A stretch of DNA of 64,000 bases from Candidatus Tenebribacter davisii (GTDB taxonomy: Bacteria; Cloacimonadota; Cloacimonadia; Cloacimonadales; TCS61), in the NCBI GenBank assembly GCA_030765535.1, contig JAVCCH010000166.1, positions 1 to 64,000 on the forward strand, given 5' to 3'. Under the pieces are notes generated by a model, which had not been told where the DNA came from, searched no databases, and saw nothing but the letters and a program-made list of their open reading frames with translations. Below are positions 1 through 9,819 of this stretch, in pieces. Each line of letters starts with the position of its first letter. The first letter of the stretch is position 1. The position numbers were made by a program, and so were the translations under genes.

Positions 1-495
1 AGGTCGAAGATACGAGAGTGTTTTGTTTTTTCTAACTTCTGCTAATCTTTGTGAAAGTTTGTGAGCAAAAGCAATCGTCATCGGCATTAATTCAGGGGTT
101 TCATCGCAGGCATAACCAAACATCATACCCTGATCACCAGCTCCTTGTTCGTGATCTTTATGCTTATCAACTCCCAGAGCAATATCTGTTGACTGCTTAT
201 CTATTGATGTGAGTACAGCACAAGTTTTATAACCAATTCCATAATCCACATTGGTATAACCTATATCTTTAATTGTATTCCGTACAATACTGGGAATATC
301 AACATAACAATCAGTTGTAATCTCACCGGCGATCACAGCCATTCCGGTTGTGAGAAAAGTTTCACAAGCAACTCTACCATCAGGATCTTTTTCTAAAATG
401 GCATCTAAGATAGCATCTGAGATCTGATCAGCCATTTTATCTGGATGACCTTCTGTTACAGATTCAGATGTAAATAAATGTTTCTCGTTTTTCAT
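1..495 (-). CDS. metK: S-adenosylmethionine synthetase, N-terminal part (truncated by window edge)
   Basis: Reverse translation from ATG at 495: [34 protein letters not shown]...; MetK N-terminal signature SVTEGHPDK and [12 protein letters not shown]. Absent from the ORF track because it runs off the edge. Confidence 0.95.
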   Translation of the reverse strand, partial: MKNEKHLFTSESVTEGHPDKMADQISDAILDAILEKDPDGRVACETFLTTGMAVIAGEITTDCYVDIPSIVRNTIKDIGYTNVDYGIGYKTCAVLTSIDKQSTDIALGVDKHKDHEQGAGDQGMMFGYACDETPELMPMTIAFAHKLSQRLAEVRKNKTLSYLRP

Positions 496-504
496 ATTTT
501 ATCC

Positions 505-2205
505 CTATTTTATTAATTTATCAACTTCTTCCGAAGTTTTACAAGCAAGAATTTTATCTAATTTTGGTTTAATTTTACTAATATCGCAATTAATAATTTC
601 TTTTTTAATCGCTAATAATCTTCCCGGGCTTACACTAAGCTCATCTACACCAAGAGCCAGCAATAATTTAATATATTTATTTTCAGAAGCCATCTCACCA
701 CAAACTGCAACTTTCTTTCCCAGTTGATGCGCATTATCTACAGTTAATTTTATTAATTTTAACACAGCCGGATGAGTCGGTTTATAGTAATCTGATATAG
801 CTTGGTTATTCCTGTCAACAGCTAAAGTATATTGTATAAGGTCATTAGTTCCAATGCTTAAGAAGTCACAAACTTCAGCTATAGAATCTGAAATAACTGC
901 AGCAGATGGAATCTCAATCATAGCGCCAAGTTCAATCTCAGAATTATATGGAATTCCAGCTTTACTGAGCTCTTCACTACATGTTTTAATAATTTTCTTA
1001 CATTCAATGATCTCATTTACTCCTGATATCATTGGGAACATGATCTTTATATTTCCCTGCATGTTTGCTCGTAAGATAGCGCGAATTTGCTGTTTAAATA
1101 TCGGGATATTCTTCAGTGATATTCTAATCCCGCGACATCCAAGATTAGGATTATCTTCTGAGGCGATATTCAAAATCCGTGAAAGCTTATCACCTCCCAC
1201 ATCAATCGTTCTTATCACAACTGAATTGGGATTTGATTGTTCTGCTATACTTTTATATATTTCATACTGTTCCTCTTCAGATGGCAGATCTTCGAAATCT
1301 ATGAATAGAAATTCAGTGCGGAAAAGTCCAATTCCAGCACTATGAAATTTTACGACTTGATCTATCTCCTGTGGGATTTCAATATTACTCATCAACTTAA
1401 TTATTTTGCCATCAATTGTGACAGGCTCAACATCAATCAATTTCAGTAATTTTGTTCTTACGTTTTGCTCTTTTGAGTATATTGTTTTATATTTTTCTAA
1501 TATTTTTTTGGTAGGATCTATTATTAAATAACCATTGTTACCATCAACAATAATATCTCCGCCATCTTTAATATTTCCCATCAAACCCATGGTGTTAACC
1601 AGCATTGGAAGATTCATAGATCTTGCAATTATACTGCTATGAGAATTTTTACTTCCTCGTTCAGTACATAATCCATGAATGTTTTTCTTAAAAACTTTAG
1701 TTACGAAAGATGGTGTTATATTTTCCATGATCAAGATCGAATTTTCTTCGATATCTTCCAAGACATCCTTTTTAACACCGAGAATATGACTCAGCAATCT
1801 ATAAGATACATCTTCCAGATCGTTCACCCGATGAGAAAGATACATATCATTCATGCTGTTAAAAACTTCAACTGCTTCGGAGAAATATGAACTTACAGCA
1901 TGTTCTAAACTATTTAGATCCTTAGTAATTAATTTTGATACTTTCTTATCAAATTCAGGATCCTGTAAGATCATTTTGTGGGATTCTAGAATATCTCTGT
2001 TTTCCTGTGAATAGGAGAAATCCTGTATAAGTTTATCTAATTCATTACTTACAAATTTTACGTCTTTTTTGAATCTGGAAAGTTCAACTTTTACTTCATC
2101 TTTATGGATCTTCCTGCGTTCGATATACAGATCTCTCTTTCTTATGATCTTTGCTTTACCGATCGCAACTCCTGATGAAACCGAATTACCTTGTATTTTT
2201 TTCAC
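505..2205 (-). CDS. ptsI: Phosphoenolpyruvate-protein phosphotransferase (PTS enzyme I)
   Basis: GSKNSHSSIIARSMNLPMLV (phospho-His region), GIGLFRTEFLF, SIGTNDLIQYTLAVDR, VCGEMAS. Confidence 0.96.
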   Translation of the reverse strand: MKKIQGNSVSSGVAIGKAKIIRKRDLYIERRKIHKDEVKVELSRFKKDVKFVSNELDKLIQDFSYSQENRDILESHKMILQDPEFDKKVSKLITKDLNSLEHAVSSYFSEAVEVFNSMNDMYLSHRVNDLEDVSYRLLSHILGVKKDVLEDIEENSILIMENITPSFVTKVFKKNIHGLCTERGSKNSHSSIIARSMNLPMLVNTMGLMGNIKDGGDIIVDGNNGYLIIDPTKKILEKYKTIYSKEQNVRTKLLKLIDVEPVTIDGKIIKLMSNIEIPQEIDQVVKFHSAGIGLFRTEFLFIDFEDLPSEEEQYEIYKSIAEQSNPNSVVIRTIDVGGDKLSRILNIASEDNPNLGCRGIRISLKNIPIFKQQIRAILRANMQGNIKIMFPMISGVNEIIECKKIIKTCSEELSKAGIPYNSEIELGAMIEIPSAAVISDSIAEVCDFLSIGTNDLIQYTLAVDRNNQAISDYYKPTHPAVLKLIKLTVDNAHQLGKKVAVCGEMASENKYIKLLLALGVDELSVSPGRLLAIKKEIINCDISKIKPKLDKILACKTSEEVDKLIK

Positions 2206-2209
2206 TTAT

Positions 2210-2476
2210 CTAATCTTCTCCAAATTTAGCAGCAAATAATTCAGTGATCTCTTTTATTAAAAATTTTTCGTCAACACCATCAGCTACTAACTCTAATTCT
2301 GAACCAAATTCTGCTGCTAATGTCATTACTCCCATTATACTTTTACCGTTTATTTCCATATCAGATTTTATTATCTTGAATTCTGATCTGAACTTCGTTG
2401 CAGTTTTTACGATCAAAGTAGCAGGACGTGCATGCATTCCAAGTTTATTAACGATCTTTATTTTTTTTCTTATCAT
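2210..2476 (-). CDS. ptsH: Phosphocarrier protein HPr
   Basis: GMHARPA (His15 site) and GKSIMGVMTLAA (Ser46 site). Confidence 0.96.
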   Translation of the reverse strand: MIRKKIKIVNKLGMHARPATLIVKTATKFRSEFKIIKSDMEINGKSIMGVMTLAAEFGSELELVADGVDEKFLIKEITELFAAKFGED

Positions 2477-2487
2477 ATAATTACATT

Positions 2488-3453
2488 TTATCCTTTATCA
2501 GCAATATGCTTTTCGCGTATTTTTGCTTTTCTCTTCAGGTCTTCCTGCAATTTATCAGTATACTCTTTTGCTGCATCATAGCCAAATAATTTTGATATAT
2601 GATTCATTGCCACGACCTCGACTATTACAGCGATATTTTTCCCAGGTGAAATAGGAAGGTAAATTATCGGGATACTATTTCCCAGGATCTCTACATTGTT
2701 ATTACTTAGCCCAATCCTCTCATAATCCATATTATCTTTCCATGGCATCAGTTCGATCTGGACATCGATCCTTTTTTTAATTCGTACTGCCTGTATCCCA
2801 AACATCTTTGCCACATCAATAAGACCGATCCCTCTAACTTCCATAAAATGACCATAATTATTTGTAGCGCTGCCAACTAAAATATCTTCTTTTGAAGTAA
2901 TTTTAACAACATCATCAGTTATTAGTCTCTGACCACGTTCAACCAATTCCAATGCACATTCACTTTTACCTATACCACTTTTACCGGTAAGAAGAATTCC
3001 AACTCCGAAAACATCAATTAGAGTACCATGAATTGTTTTCGATTGTGCAAAGAAACTTTGTAAAAAGATCCTGAGAGAATTAAATAACTTATCTGTAGAT
3101 AATCGGGAAGAAAATATTGGGATCTTCATTTCATTAGCCAAGAATTCGATCTGCTTGGGAATAGTTAATCCTTTAGTAATAATAATAGCCGGAATATCAT
3201 AGACAAGGGTTTCTTTGACGTTATTATAAAGGTCTTCCTCTTTTAATGATTGTAAATAACTAATCTCAGTTTCACCGAGAATTTGAATACGATTATAATC
3301 AAATCTCTCAAAATACCCGGTTAAAGCAAGTCCTGGTCTATTTAAAAATGAAGTAGTGATCTCACCTTGCATTGTATCGGGATTTGTTATCAACGTAAGT
3401 GAAAGATCCTTTTTCTTTAGTTCGTATAACACTTTTACACTAATTTTTTTCAT
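2488..3453 (-). CDS. hprK: HPr kinase/phosphorylase
   Basis: Walker A GKSGIGKSECALELVERG, LITDDVV, MEVRGIGLIDV. Confidence 0.96.
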   Translation of the reverse strand: MKKISVKVLYELKKKDLSLTLITNPDTMQGEITTSFLNRPGLALTGYFERFDYNRIQILGETEISYLQSLKEEDLYNNVKETLVYDIPAIIITKGLTIPKQIEFLANEMKIPIFSSRLSTDKLFNSLRIFLQSFFAQSKTIHGTLIDVFGVGILLTGKSGIGKSECALELVERGQRLITDDVVKITSKEDILVGSATNNYGHFMEVRGIGLIDVAKMFGIQAVRIKKRIDVQIELMPWKDNMDYERIGLSNNNVEILGNSIPIIYLPISPGKNIAVIVEVVAMNHISKLFGYDAAKEYTDKLQEDLKRKAKIREKHIADKG

Positions 3454-3471
3454 ATTCCCTACTTTTTATTG

Positions 3472-3503
3472 TGAACCCGTTCCCGTCAAGAGGAACGGGT
3501 TCA
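3472..3503. other. Perfect 12-bp inverted repeat (TGAACCCGTTCC-cgtcaaga-GGAACGGGTTCA) between hpf and hprK
   Basis: Arms 3472-3483 and 3492-3503 are exact reverse complements with an 8-nt loop. No U-tract in the transcribed (minus) direction. Confidence 0.85.
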
Positions 3504-3515
3504 TTACAACTTCTT

Positions 3516-4040
3516 TTATGCTTCAATTAACTTATAATGTTCCTCATCTTTTCTTACTAAAACATTAACTTTATCAGTCTCTAAATTCTTGAATACCAAA
3601 TACATATCGTTTATATTATCGAATTTTTCCAGTGCTTCTTCAACTGTCAAATTCTCTGCTAAAATTCTTTTAATTTTAACTCTCTTTTTGCCTTCATTTC
3701 TTTCAATTAGGTCGGCATAAACAAAATGAAGGTTTTCTTTTAAACTTTTCTTATTATGATCAGACCATTTATCCTTCATTTTCTTGATTTGCTGCTCCAT
3801 TTTATCTACAGCATTATCAATTGCCAAATACATATCTTTTTCAACAGTTTCACATTTCAAGTTATGCTTTGGCGCATGAACAATAAGTTCAACCTTATTC
3901 CCATTTTTTTCAAATGAAAGAATAAAATTTGCTGTGATAATATTTTCAAAATACCTCTCTAATTTTGAACATGATCCATAGATATGATCTCTGATCGCGT
4001 TCGTCAAATCAAAATGACGAGCAGTAATTGTAATTTGCAT
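3516..4040 (-). CDS. hpf: Ribosome hibernation promoting factor, long form (HPF/RaiA family)
   Basis: MQITITARHFDLTNAIRDHIYGSCSKLERYF; C-terminal domain KIKRILAENLTVEEALEKFDN..YLVFKNLETDKVNVLVRK. Confidence 0.9.
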   Translation of the reverse strand: MQITITARHFDLTNAIRDHIYGSCSKLERYFENIITANFILSFEKNGNKVELIVHAPKHNLKCETVEKDMYLAIDNAVDKMEQQIKKMKDKWSDHNKKSLKENLHFVYADLIERNEGKKRVKIKRILAENLTVEEALEKFDNINDMYLVFKNLETDKVNVLVRKDEEHYKLIEA

Positions 4041-4077
4041 AATTATCTCCTTTTAATACCATAGGATTAAAAACATC

Positions 4078-4956
4078 CTATGGCTTCTTGTTTAAGATTT
4101 TTTTTGCCTTTTCTGCATGATATGAACTGCGAACAAGAGGGGCAGATTCCACTAATTTAAAGCCCATTCTTTCTCCCTCTTTTTTATAAAATTCAAAAGT
4201 GTCTGGATGTACATATTCTACAACTGGAAAATGCGTTTTTGAAGGAGCTATATATTGTCCAATTGTAATTATATCCACATCTATCTTACGTAATTCGGCC
4301 AGCAGATCAAGCACTTCATCTTTAGTTTCTCCAAGTCCAACCATGAAACCACTTTTTGTAAGTATGGAACTATCAACTTTTTTGGCTGTTTGAAGAACTT
4401 TTAACGACCGTTCAAAGTCTGCCATTGGGCGTACTAAATGGTAGAGACGAGGAATGGTCTCGACATTATGATTCAAAACATCCGGACTAGCATTAACAAT
4501 TTTCTTCACCTGTTCCAGATCACCATTAAGATCCGAAATTAATAATTCAATTGATATATCAGGATCACAAATTGACCTGATCTGTTTTATAACTTCAATA
4601 AATTGAGAAGCACCCCCATCAGAGAGATCATCTCTTGTTACGGTAGTGACAACAACATATTTCAATCCAAGTTCTTTTGATAATTCTGCAATAGCTTTTG
4701 GTTCATTTTTATCAGGTGGATCAAGTTTTTTTCTGGTTTTATCTATTGCACAAAACGTGCAGTTCCTGGTACAAGTTTCTCCCAGGATCATAAAAGTAGC
4801 AGTACCATTTTCAAAGCACTCACCCTGATTCGGACATTTTGCACTTTCACATACAGTATGCAAATTGTATTTTCTTAACTTATTAATTATCTCACGTGCT
4901 TTTCTAGCACCTAACTTTTTTGATTTTAACCAATTCGGCTTTCTTATTACTTCCAT
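4078..4956 (-). CDS. lipA: Lipoyl synthase (radical SAM)
   Basis: CESAKCPNQGECF, CTRNCTFCAI, NHNVETIPRLY, GLGETKDEV, QYIAPSKTHFPV. Confidence 0.96.
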   Translation of the reverse strand: MEVIRKPNWLKSKKLGARKAREIINKLRKYNLHTVCESAKCPNQGECFENGTATFMILGETCTRNCTFCAIDKTRKKLDPPDKNEPKAIAELSKELGLKYVVVTTVTRDDLSDGGASQFIEVIKQIRSICDPDISIELLISDLNGDLEQVKKIVNASPDVLNHNVETIPRLYHLVRPMADFERSLKVLQTAKKVDSSILTKSGFMVGLGETKDEVLDLLAELRKIDVDIITIGQYIAPSKTHFPVVEYVHPDTFEFYKKEGERMGFKLVESAPLVRSSYHAEKAKKILNKKP

Positions 4957-4982
4957 ATTTCCCTAAAATTTATTTTTACACT

Positions 4983-6380
4983 TTATATTTTGTGGATAGC
5001 AAGTTTCTCAAGATCCTCAACTGCTTCCATTACAATTTCCGATAAAGTCGGATGAGCAAAAATTACTTTTTTTACATCATCAACTGTTGCTTCTAAACCA
5101 ATTAATACTCCTGCTTGTGCTATTAATTCCGTCGCTTGCTGTCCAATAATATGAACACCCAGTATTTTCTTGGATATCTCAGAAGCAATTACTTTTACAA
5201 ATCCGAAAGTTGCTCCCATTCCCAATGCTTTCCCATTTGCTGAGTAGGGAAATTTCCCGACAATTATCTCTCCAAATCTTTCTTCAGCTTCTTTTTGTGA
5301 ATAGCCTACTGAAGCTATCTCAGGATTTGTAAAAGTACAGGCAGGTATTTTTTTATAATCAAGCTCAATTACATCTATATCCTTCTCATTTAATTCATTC
5401 TGAATAATATCTGCTACGATCAATCCCTGCTTACTTGCAGTGTGAGCCAGCATAAGTTTGCCAGTTACATCTCCAATGGCAAATACATTTTCCAGATTCG
5501 TTCTCATAAAATTATCAATATTCACAAATCCTTTTTCAATATTAAGTTCACAATTTTCAAAAGTAATATTCATTACAGGTTCTCTTCCAATGCTTACAAG
5601 CACTTTTTCTGCTTCAATTTCTTTTCCACTTGATAATTTCAGAATTATTCCCTTAGAAATTTCCTGATAATCTTCAACAGCTGTTTTGAGATGTAATTTT
5701 ATTCCACTTCGCTTTAGCGACATTCCCAATCTTTTTGATATTTCAGAATCTTCCTGATTTATCAATGACGGTAAAAATTCAACAATTTCTACATCCACGC
5801 CAAGTTGATTATAAATCGAAGCAAATTCACAACCTATTACTCCACCACCAATAACAACCAGTTTTTTGGGAAGTTCTTCCATTTTTAAGATCTCTTTCGA
5901 AGATAGAATATTGCTGTTGTTAAATTGAATAAATGGTAACTCTTTGGGTTTTGAACCGGTTGCAAGAATTACATAATCAGCAAAATACTCTTCATTGTTC
6001 ACAATTATCTTATATCCTGAATTAATTTTCTCAATTTTTGTAACAACTTCTTTAAAAACTTGGATCTTCCTTTTTTGGAACATAAACTCAACACCGGATA
6101 CCAGTTTTTCTACAACTTTATTCTTTCTTTGCCAGATTTCTTTATAATTAATATTTACATTTTCTACTAAGATTCCAAAATTTTCTGATTCCTTGATCTC
6201 TGAATATAGTTCAGCAACCTTAACAAGAGATTTCGTTGGTATACATCCATGATTTAGACATACACCTCCCAATCTTTCTTTTTCAAATACTGCAACTTCA
6301 ATACCATATTGCTGAAGCCGGATCGCTGAAACATATCCACCCGGACCACCACCAATAATTACAACTTTGAACCTATTCAC
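4983..6380 (-). CDS. lpdA: Dihydrolipoamide dehydrogenase
   Basis: GGGPGGYVSAIR, redox pair GGVCLNHGCIPTKSL, C-terminal AHPTLSEIVMEAVEDL. Confidence 0.94.
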   Translation of the reverse strand: MNRFKVVIIGGGPGGYVSAIRLQQYGIEVAVFEKERLGGVCLNHGCIPTKSLVKVAELYSEIKESENFGILVENVNINYKEIWQRKNKVVEKLVSGVEFMFQKRKIQVFKEVVTKIEKINSGYKIIVNNEEYFADYVILATGSKPKELPFIQFNNSNILSSKEILKMEELPKKLVVIGGGVIGCEFASIYNQLGVDVEIVEFLPSLINQEDSEISKRLGMSLKRSGIKLHLKTAVEDYQEISKGIILKLSSGKEIEAEKVLVSIGREPVMNITFENCELNIEKGFVNIDNFMRTNLENVFAIGDVTGKLMLAHTASKQGLIVADIIQNELNEKDIDVIELDYKKIPACTFTNPEIASVGYSQKEAEERFGEIIVGKFPYSANGKALGMGATFGFVKVIASEISKKILGVHIIGQQATELIAQAGVLIGLEATVDDVKKVIFAHPTLSEIVMEAVEDLEKLAIHKI

Positions 6381-7834
6381 TCTTTTCTCCTCAATCTACT
6401 ATTAAGAATGCCCTTTGCTTTTCTATATTTTGCTATTACCCGGCGTGAAACATTAATATTCATCCCTACAAGTTTTTCTGCAATATCCTGATCACTAAGT
6501 GGATTCGTAGTATCTTCTTTATCAATCATTTGGGTTATTTTCTGTTCCACATTATGCCTGGAAATGGAATTATAATTATTATCCTTACCGGCTTTACTGG
6601 TAAAGAAGTCTTTCAGACACATAACACCAAAAGGTGTATCGGCATATTTTATACGAACAACACGAGAAATCGTAGACTCATTAACCTGAAGTTCCTGAGC
6701 GATCTCTGAATATGTGAGTGGTCTCAGAACTCTATTCTCTCCATAAAAGAAATCCGGTTGATGATGCAAAATAGATTTTGTTACGCGTTCAAGCGTCCTT
6801 CCTCTTAAATAAATGGATTTTATTAGAAATTTTGCAGAGTTTATCTTACTTCTAACGTAATCTAGAGCTTCTTTATCTGTCTTAACCTGTTGAAGGATTT
6901 TATTATATCTTCTACTTAGTCTTATTCTAGGGAATGAATAGTCGTTTATCACAACTTCGTATTCATTTCCTATCCTCTTAATAATCACATCAGGGATAAT
7001 ATAGTTAGAATGATTTGTTAGTAGACGTAATCCAGGTTTTGGATCTAATTTTGCTATTTGTTTCTTCCAATTTAAAATAGTTGTAATAGAAGTACCAAAT
7101 TGTGATGCTATGATTTTATACCTTTTATGAATAAGATCAACAAAATGATCTGAAACAAGGTTTAAGATATTTTCATTACAATTTTCGGGATTGAGTTGAG
7201 CTAATAAGCACTCCTGAATATTCCTGGCAGTGATACCACATGGCTCTAAATGAAGGATCATTAGATGAATCTCTTCAGCTCTGAGAATATCAATATCAAA
7301 TTCATCTGTAACTTTTTCCATGCTAAAATCTTTTGGTAAAAACCCGTGTGCATCTATGCTATCAAATAATTCGTTTGCAAATTCCAGTTCTTCTTCAGTA
7401 AGGTCTAACTTCTCAATTTTGAATACAAATTCATCCTTCTTATTATGTGATTCTTTTGCTACTTGATCGAAGTTTATTCCTTCAGGTGCACTTGATAAGC
7501 CAGAACTTCCCTGATAGTACTCTGAATATGAATCTAATATTTCACTTAACTCTTTCGTCTCTTCCAGAGTTTTCTTAAGTTCTTCATTTTCAGCTTCCTT
7601 TTTGATCTCATCTTCAATTTTTTCTTTAACTTCTTCATTTTTTAAAACTGGTAATTCATCATCTTCGTGGAGTTCAGCAAGTTCCAGCATTGGATTACTT
7701 ATCATCTCTTGTTTTAAATGTGTTTCTAATTGCATTAATGGCATAGCAAGCATTTCCAAAGATTGAAGCATTTTAGGCTTCAATAATAAATTTTGCGTTT
7801 GTTTTTGAACTAATATTTGCTTAAATTTAGCCAT
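6377..7834 (-). CDS. rpoN: RNA polymerase sigma-54 factor
   Basis: N-terminal Q/L-rich region LLLKPKMLQSLEMLAMPLMQLETHL; HTH; RpoN box SRRVIAKYRKAKGI. Confidence 0.96.
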   Translation of the reverse strand: MAKFKQILVQKQTQNLLLKPKMLQSLEMLAMPLMQLETHLKQEMISNPMLELAELHEDDELPVLKNEEVKEKIEDEIKKEAENEELKKTLEETKELSEILDSYSEYYQGSSGLSSAPEGINFDQVAKESHNKKDEFVFKIEKLDLTEEELEFANELFDSIDAHGFLPKDFSMEKVTDEFDIDILRAEEIHLMILHLEPCGITARNIQECLLAQLNPENCNENILNLVSDHFVDLIHKRYKIIASQFGTSITTILNWKKQIAKLDPKPGLRLLTNHSNYIIPDVIIKRIGNEYEVVINDYSFPRIRLSRRYNKILQQVKTDKEALDYVRSKINSAKFLIKSIYLRGRTLERVTKSILHHQPDFFYGENRVLRPLTYSEIAQELQVNESTISRVVRIKYADTPFGVMCLKDFFTSKAGKDNNYNSISRHNVEQKITQMIDKEDTTNPLSDQDIAEKLVGMNINVSRRVIAKYRKAKGILNSRLRRKE

Positions 7835-7850
7835 TATTAACTCTTAGTAA

Positions 7851-8588
7851 TTATTCATTAATAAAAGGATTTGTAAATCTATCACCAAGATATACTTCAC
7901 GCGCTTTATCATCTTTAACAAGTTCTCTTGAAGTTCCACTGAATAAAATTTCTCCTTCAAAAATAATATAAGCTCTTTCAGTGATTTTCAAAGTTTCAAG
8001 TACATTATGATCGGTAATTAAAATTCCTATACTCTTCTTTTTTAGTTTCCTGATGATATCCTGAATGTCTGCAACTGCAAGAGGATCAACTCCGGCAAAC
8101 GGTTCATCCATTAACAAAAAAGAGGGAGAAGTTACAAGTGAACGTGTTATTTCAAGTTTTCTACGTTCTCCTCCAGATAATGTATAAGCTTTCTGCTTTG
8201 CTAATTTTGTCAGATTAAGTTCTTCAAGATGTTCTTCTAACCTTATTTTTCTCTCTTTTTTGGATATATTCAATGTTTCCAGGATTGCCATTATATTCTG
8301 TTCAACAGTTAATTTATGGAATATAGATGGTTCTTGAGCCAGATAACCAATCCCCAGTTGTGCACGTTTGTACATGGGTAAATTTGTGATTTGTTTTTCA
8401 TCAAAATAAACATTCCCACTGTTAACTTTTATTAATCCCAGGATCATGTAGAAAGTTGTTGATTTCCCGGCTCCATTGGGTCCAAGAATCCCAACAACTT
8501 CACCTTGCTGCAAATTAATACTAACATTATTTACAACTTTTCTCTTACCATAAATTTTTGTTAAATTCTCAGTTTTTATGCTCTTCAT
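7851..8588 (-). CDS. lptB: LPS export ABC transporter ATP-binding protein
   Basis: GPNGAGKSTTFYMILG, LSGGERRKLEITRSL, LLMDEPFAGVDPLAVADIQ, GILITDHNVLETL. Confidence 0.96.
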   Translation of the reverse strand: MKSIKTENLTKIYGKRKVVNNVSINLQQGEVVGILGPNGAGKSTTFYMILGLIKVNSGNVYFDEKQITNLPMYKRAQLGIGYLAQEPSIFHKLTVEQNIMAILETLNISKKERKIRLEEHLEELNLTKLAKQKAYTLSGGERRKLEITRSLVTSPSFLLMDEPFAGVDPLAVADIQDIIRKLKKKSIGILITDHNVLETLKITERAYIIFEGEILFSGTSRELVKDDKAREVYLGDRFTNPFINE

Positions 8589-8594
8589 ATTAAA

Positions 8595-8625
8595 TAAATT
8601 TAATTAATTCTATTTTATTGTCAAG
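8595..8625 (-). promoter_or_regulatory. Candidate -33/-7 promoter CTTG-N19-TAAATTTA upstream of lptB
   Basis: Reverse strand reads cTTG-N19-TAaaTTTa against the Bacteroidetes-type TTTG-N19-TAnnTTTG. Confidence 0.35.
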
Positions 8626-8712
8626 CGAATACTACAATTAATTTTCATCTTTGGAATAGAATATGCAATCCAGTGAATCTAACTTGTTTTTGTTTATTTA
8701 ATTATATAATTA

Positions 8713-9819
8713 TTACCAATTCTTATGCATAAATTTATAAATCCCATGTGCATTTTCTTTTAGTGATATTCTTTTTATCTTATTTTTCTCACCCATCTTT
8801 AATATAAGATATTCACCTACTGAATTATTTGCTGAAGAATCTTCTATTTCTTCACCATCATTTTCAAAATAGGATCTAACATTTCCAAATGCTTCGCAAG
8901 AAGTAATATCTCCCATAATAAAATCAAATTCCATTTGATCACCAACAGCCCAATTCTTTTTAATGCCATTTTTGGAATCGGAAAATTGTACATAACATGA
9001 ATCTTGCAGTATTGCTTTTTTTATTTTTTGTTCTTCAAAGAAAATACGAAATTCTAAGGCAGAAGCATCTGAAAAATCGGAAGTAAATTCAGGCTCTCCC
9101 AGGTAAACAGCTTTTTCTTCATCTGCAAAATATAAGAGAAAGTCACTCGACATAACAAAGTCTTTTGAAAAAGTTCTCACATTGAATGTAGCAACAACCT
9201 TTTTATAATTTTTAAAATACTCAATCTTTTCGGCAGAAATGGAAAGTGTATCCTTATTCGAAACAGATAGCATAGGCTCTTTCATCAAGTAACCATAACC
9301 ATCATTTAAAAAATAAGTTAATTCACCACATGTACCGTGCATATTTTCTCGTTCATCATAAGTTATGACATCCTTTTTTGCAAAAAACTCTCGCGAATTC
9401 CTAAGATATTCTACTTCTTCCGCTTCAAATGTTCTTATGGTAGAATCAATATGAGCCTCTGTTGCCAGGACATTCCCATACAGAAACAGACGTTCTTTCT
9501 TTCTGAAATAATCTACATTATCAGCAAGTAAACTTAAGGTATCTTCATAAACTTTCACATTCCCCTGCATCCGAACTATTTTCTGTAATTCAAATATATC
9601 CGCTCTATCACTAAAGAACTCAGTCTCACCGTAAAAAAAATGTACGTTTCCATACAAATTTGTTATATATTCATTATTAATTTTGTTAATGATCAATTTA
9701 TCTGCATTTATCAATTTGTAAGGACGTAATTCTTCTTCAGCATAGAGATTTGAAAGTAATGTAATAGCAAAATATAAGAACAATATGGTAAATGGGTTAC
9801 CAGTTAATTTCTTCTTCAT
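8713..9819 (-). CDS. OstA/LptA-like protein (long, about 368 aa)
   Basis: Signal peptide; repeated OstA-like segments (LYGNVHFFYGETEFFSDRADIF, MQGNVKVYEDTLSLLADNVDYF); adjacent to lptC and lptB. Confidence 0.8.
   Translation of the reverse strand: MKKKLTGNPFTILFLYFAITLLSNLYAEEELRPYKLINADKLIINKINNEYITNLYGNVHFFYGETEFFSDRADIFELQKIVRMQGNVKVYEDTLSLLADNVDYFRKKERLFLYGNVLATEAHIDSTIRTFEAEEVEYLRNSREFFAKKDVITYDERENMHGTCGELTYFLNDGYGYLMKEPMLSVSNKDTLSISAEKIEYFKNYKKVVATFNVRTFSKDFVMSSDFLLYFADEEKAVYLGEPEFTSDFSDASALEFRIFFEEQKIKKAILQDSCYVQFSDSKNGIKKNWAVGDQMEFDFIMGDITSCEAFGNVRSYFENDGEEIEDSSANNSVGEYLILKMGEKNKIKRISLKENAHGIYKFMHKNW

Noticed and set aside
854-1345. 163-aa plus-strand ORF opposite ptsI
   Set aside because: Antisense to a strongly recognisable gene; Ser/Ile-rich shadow translation without a known motif.
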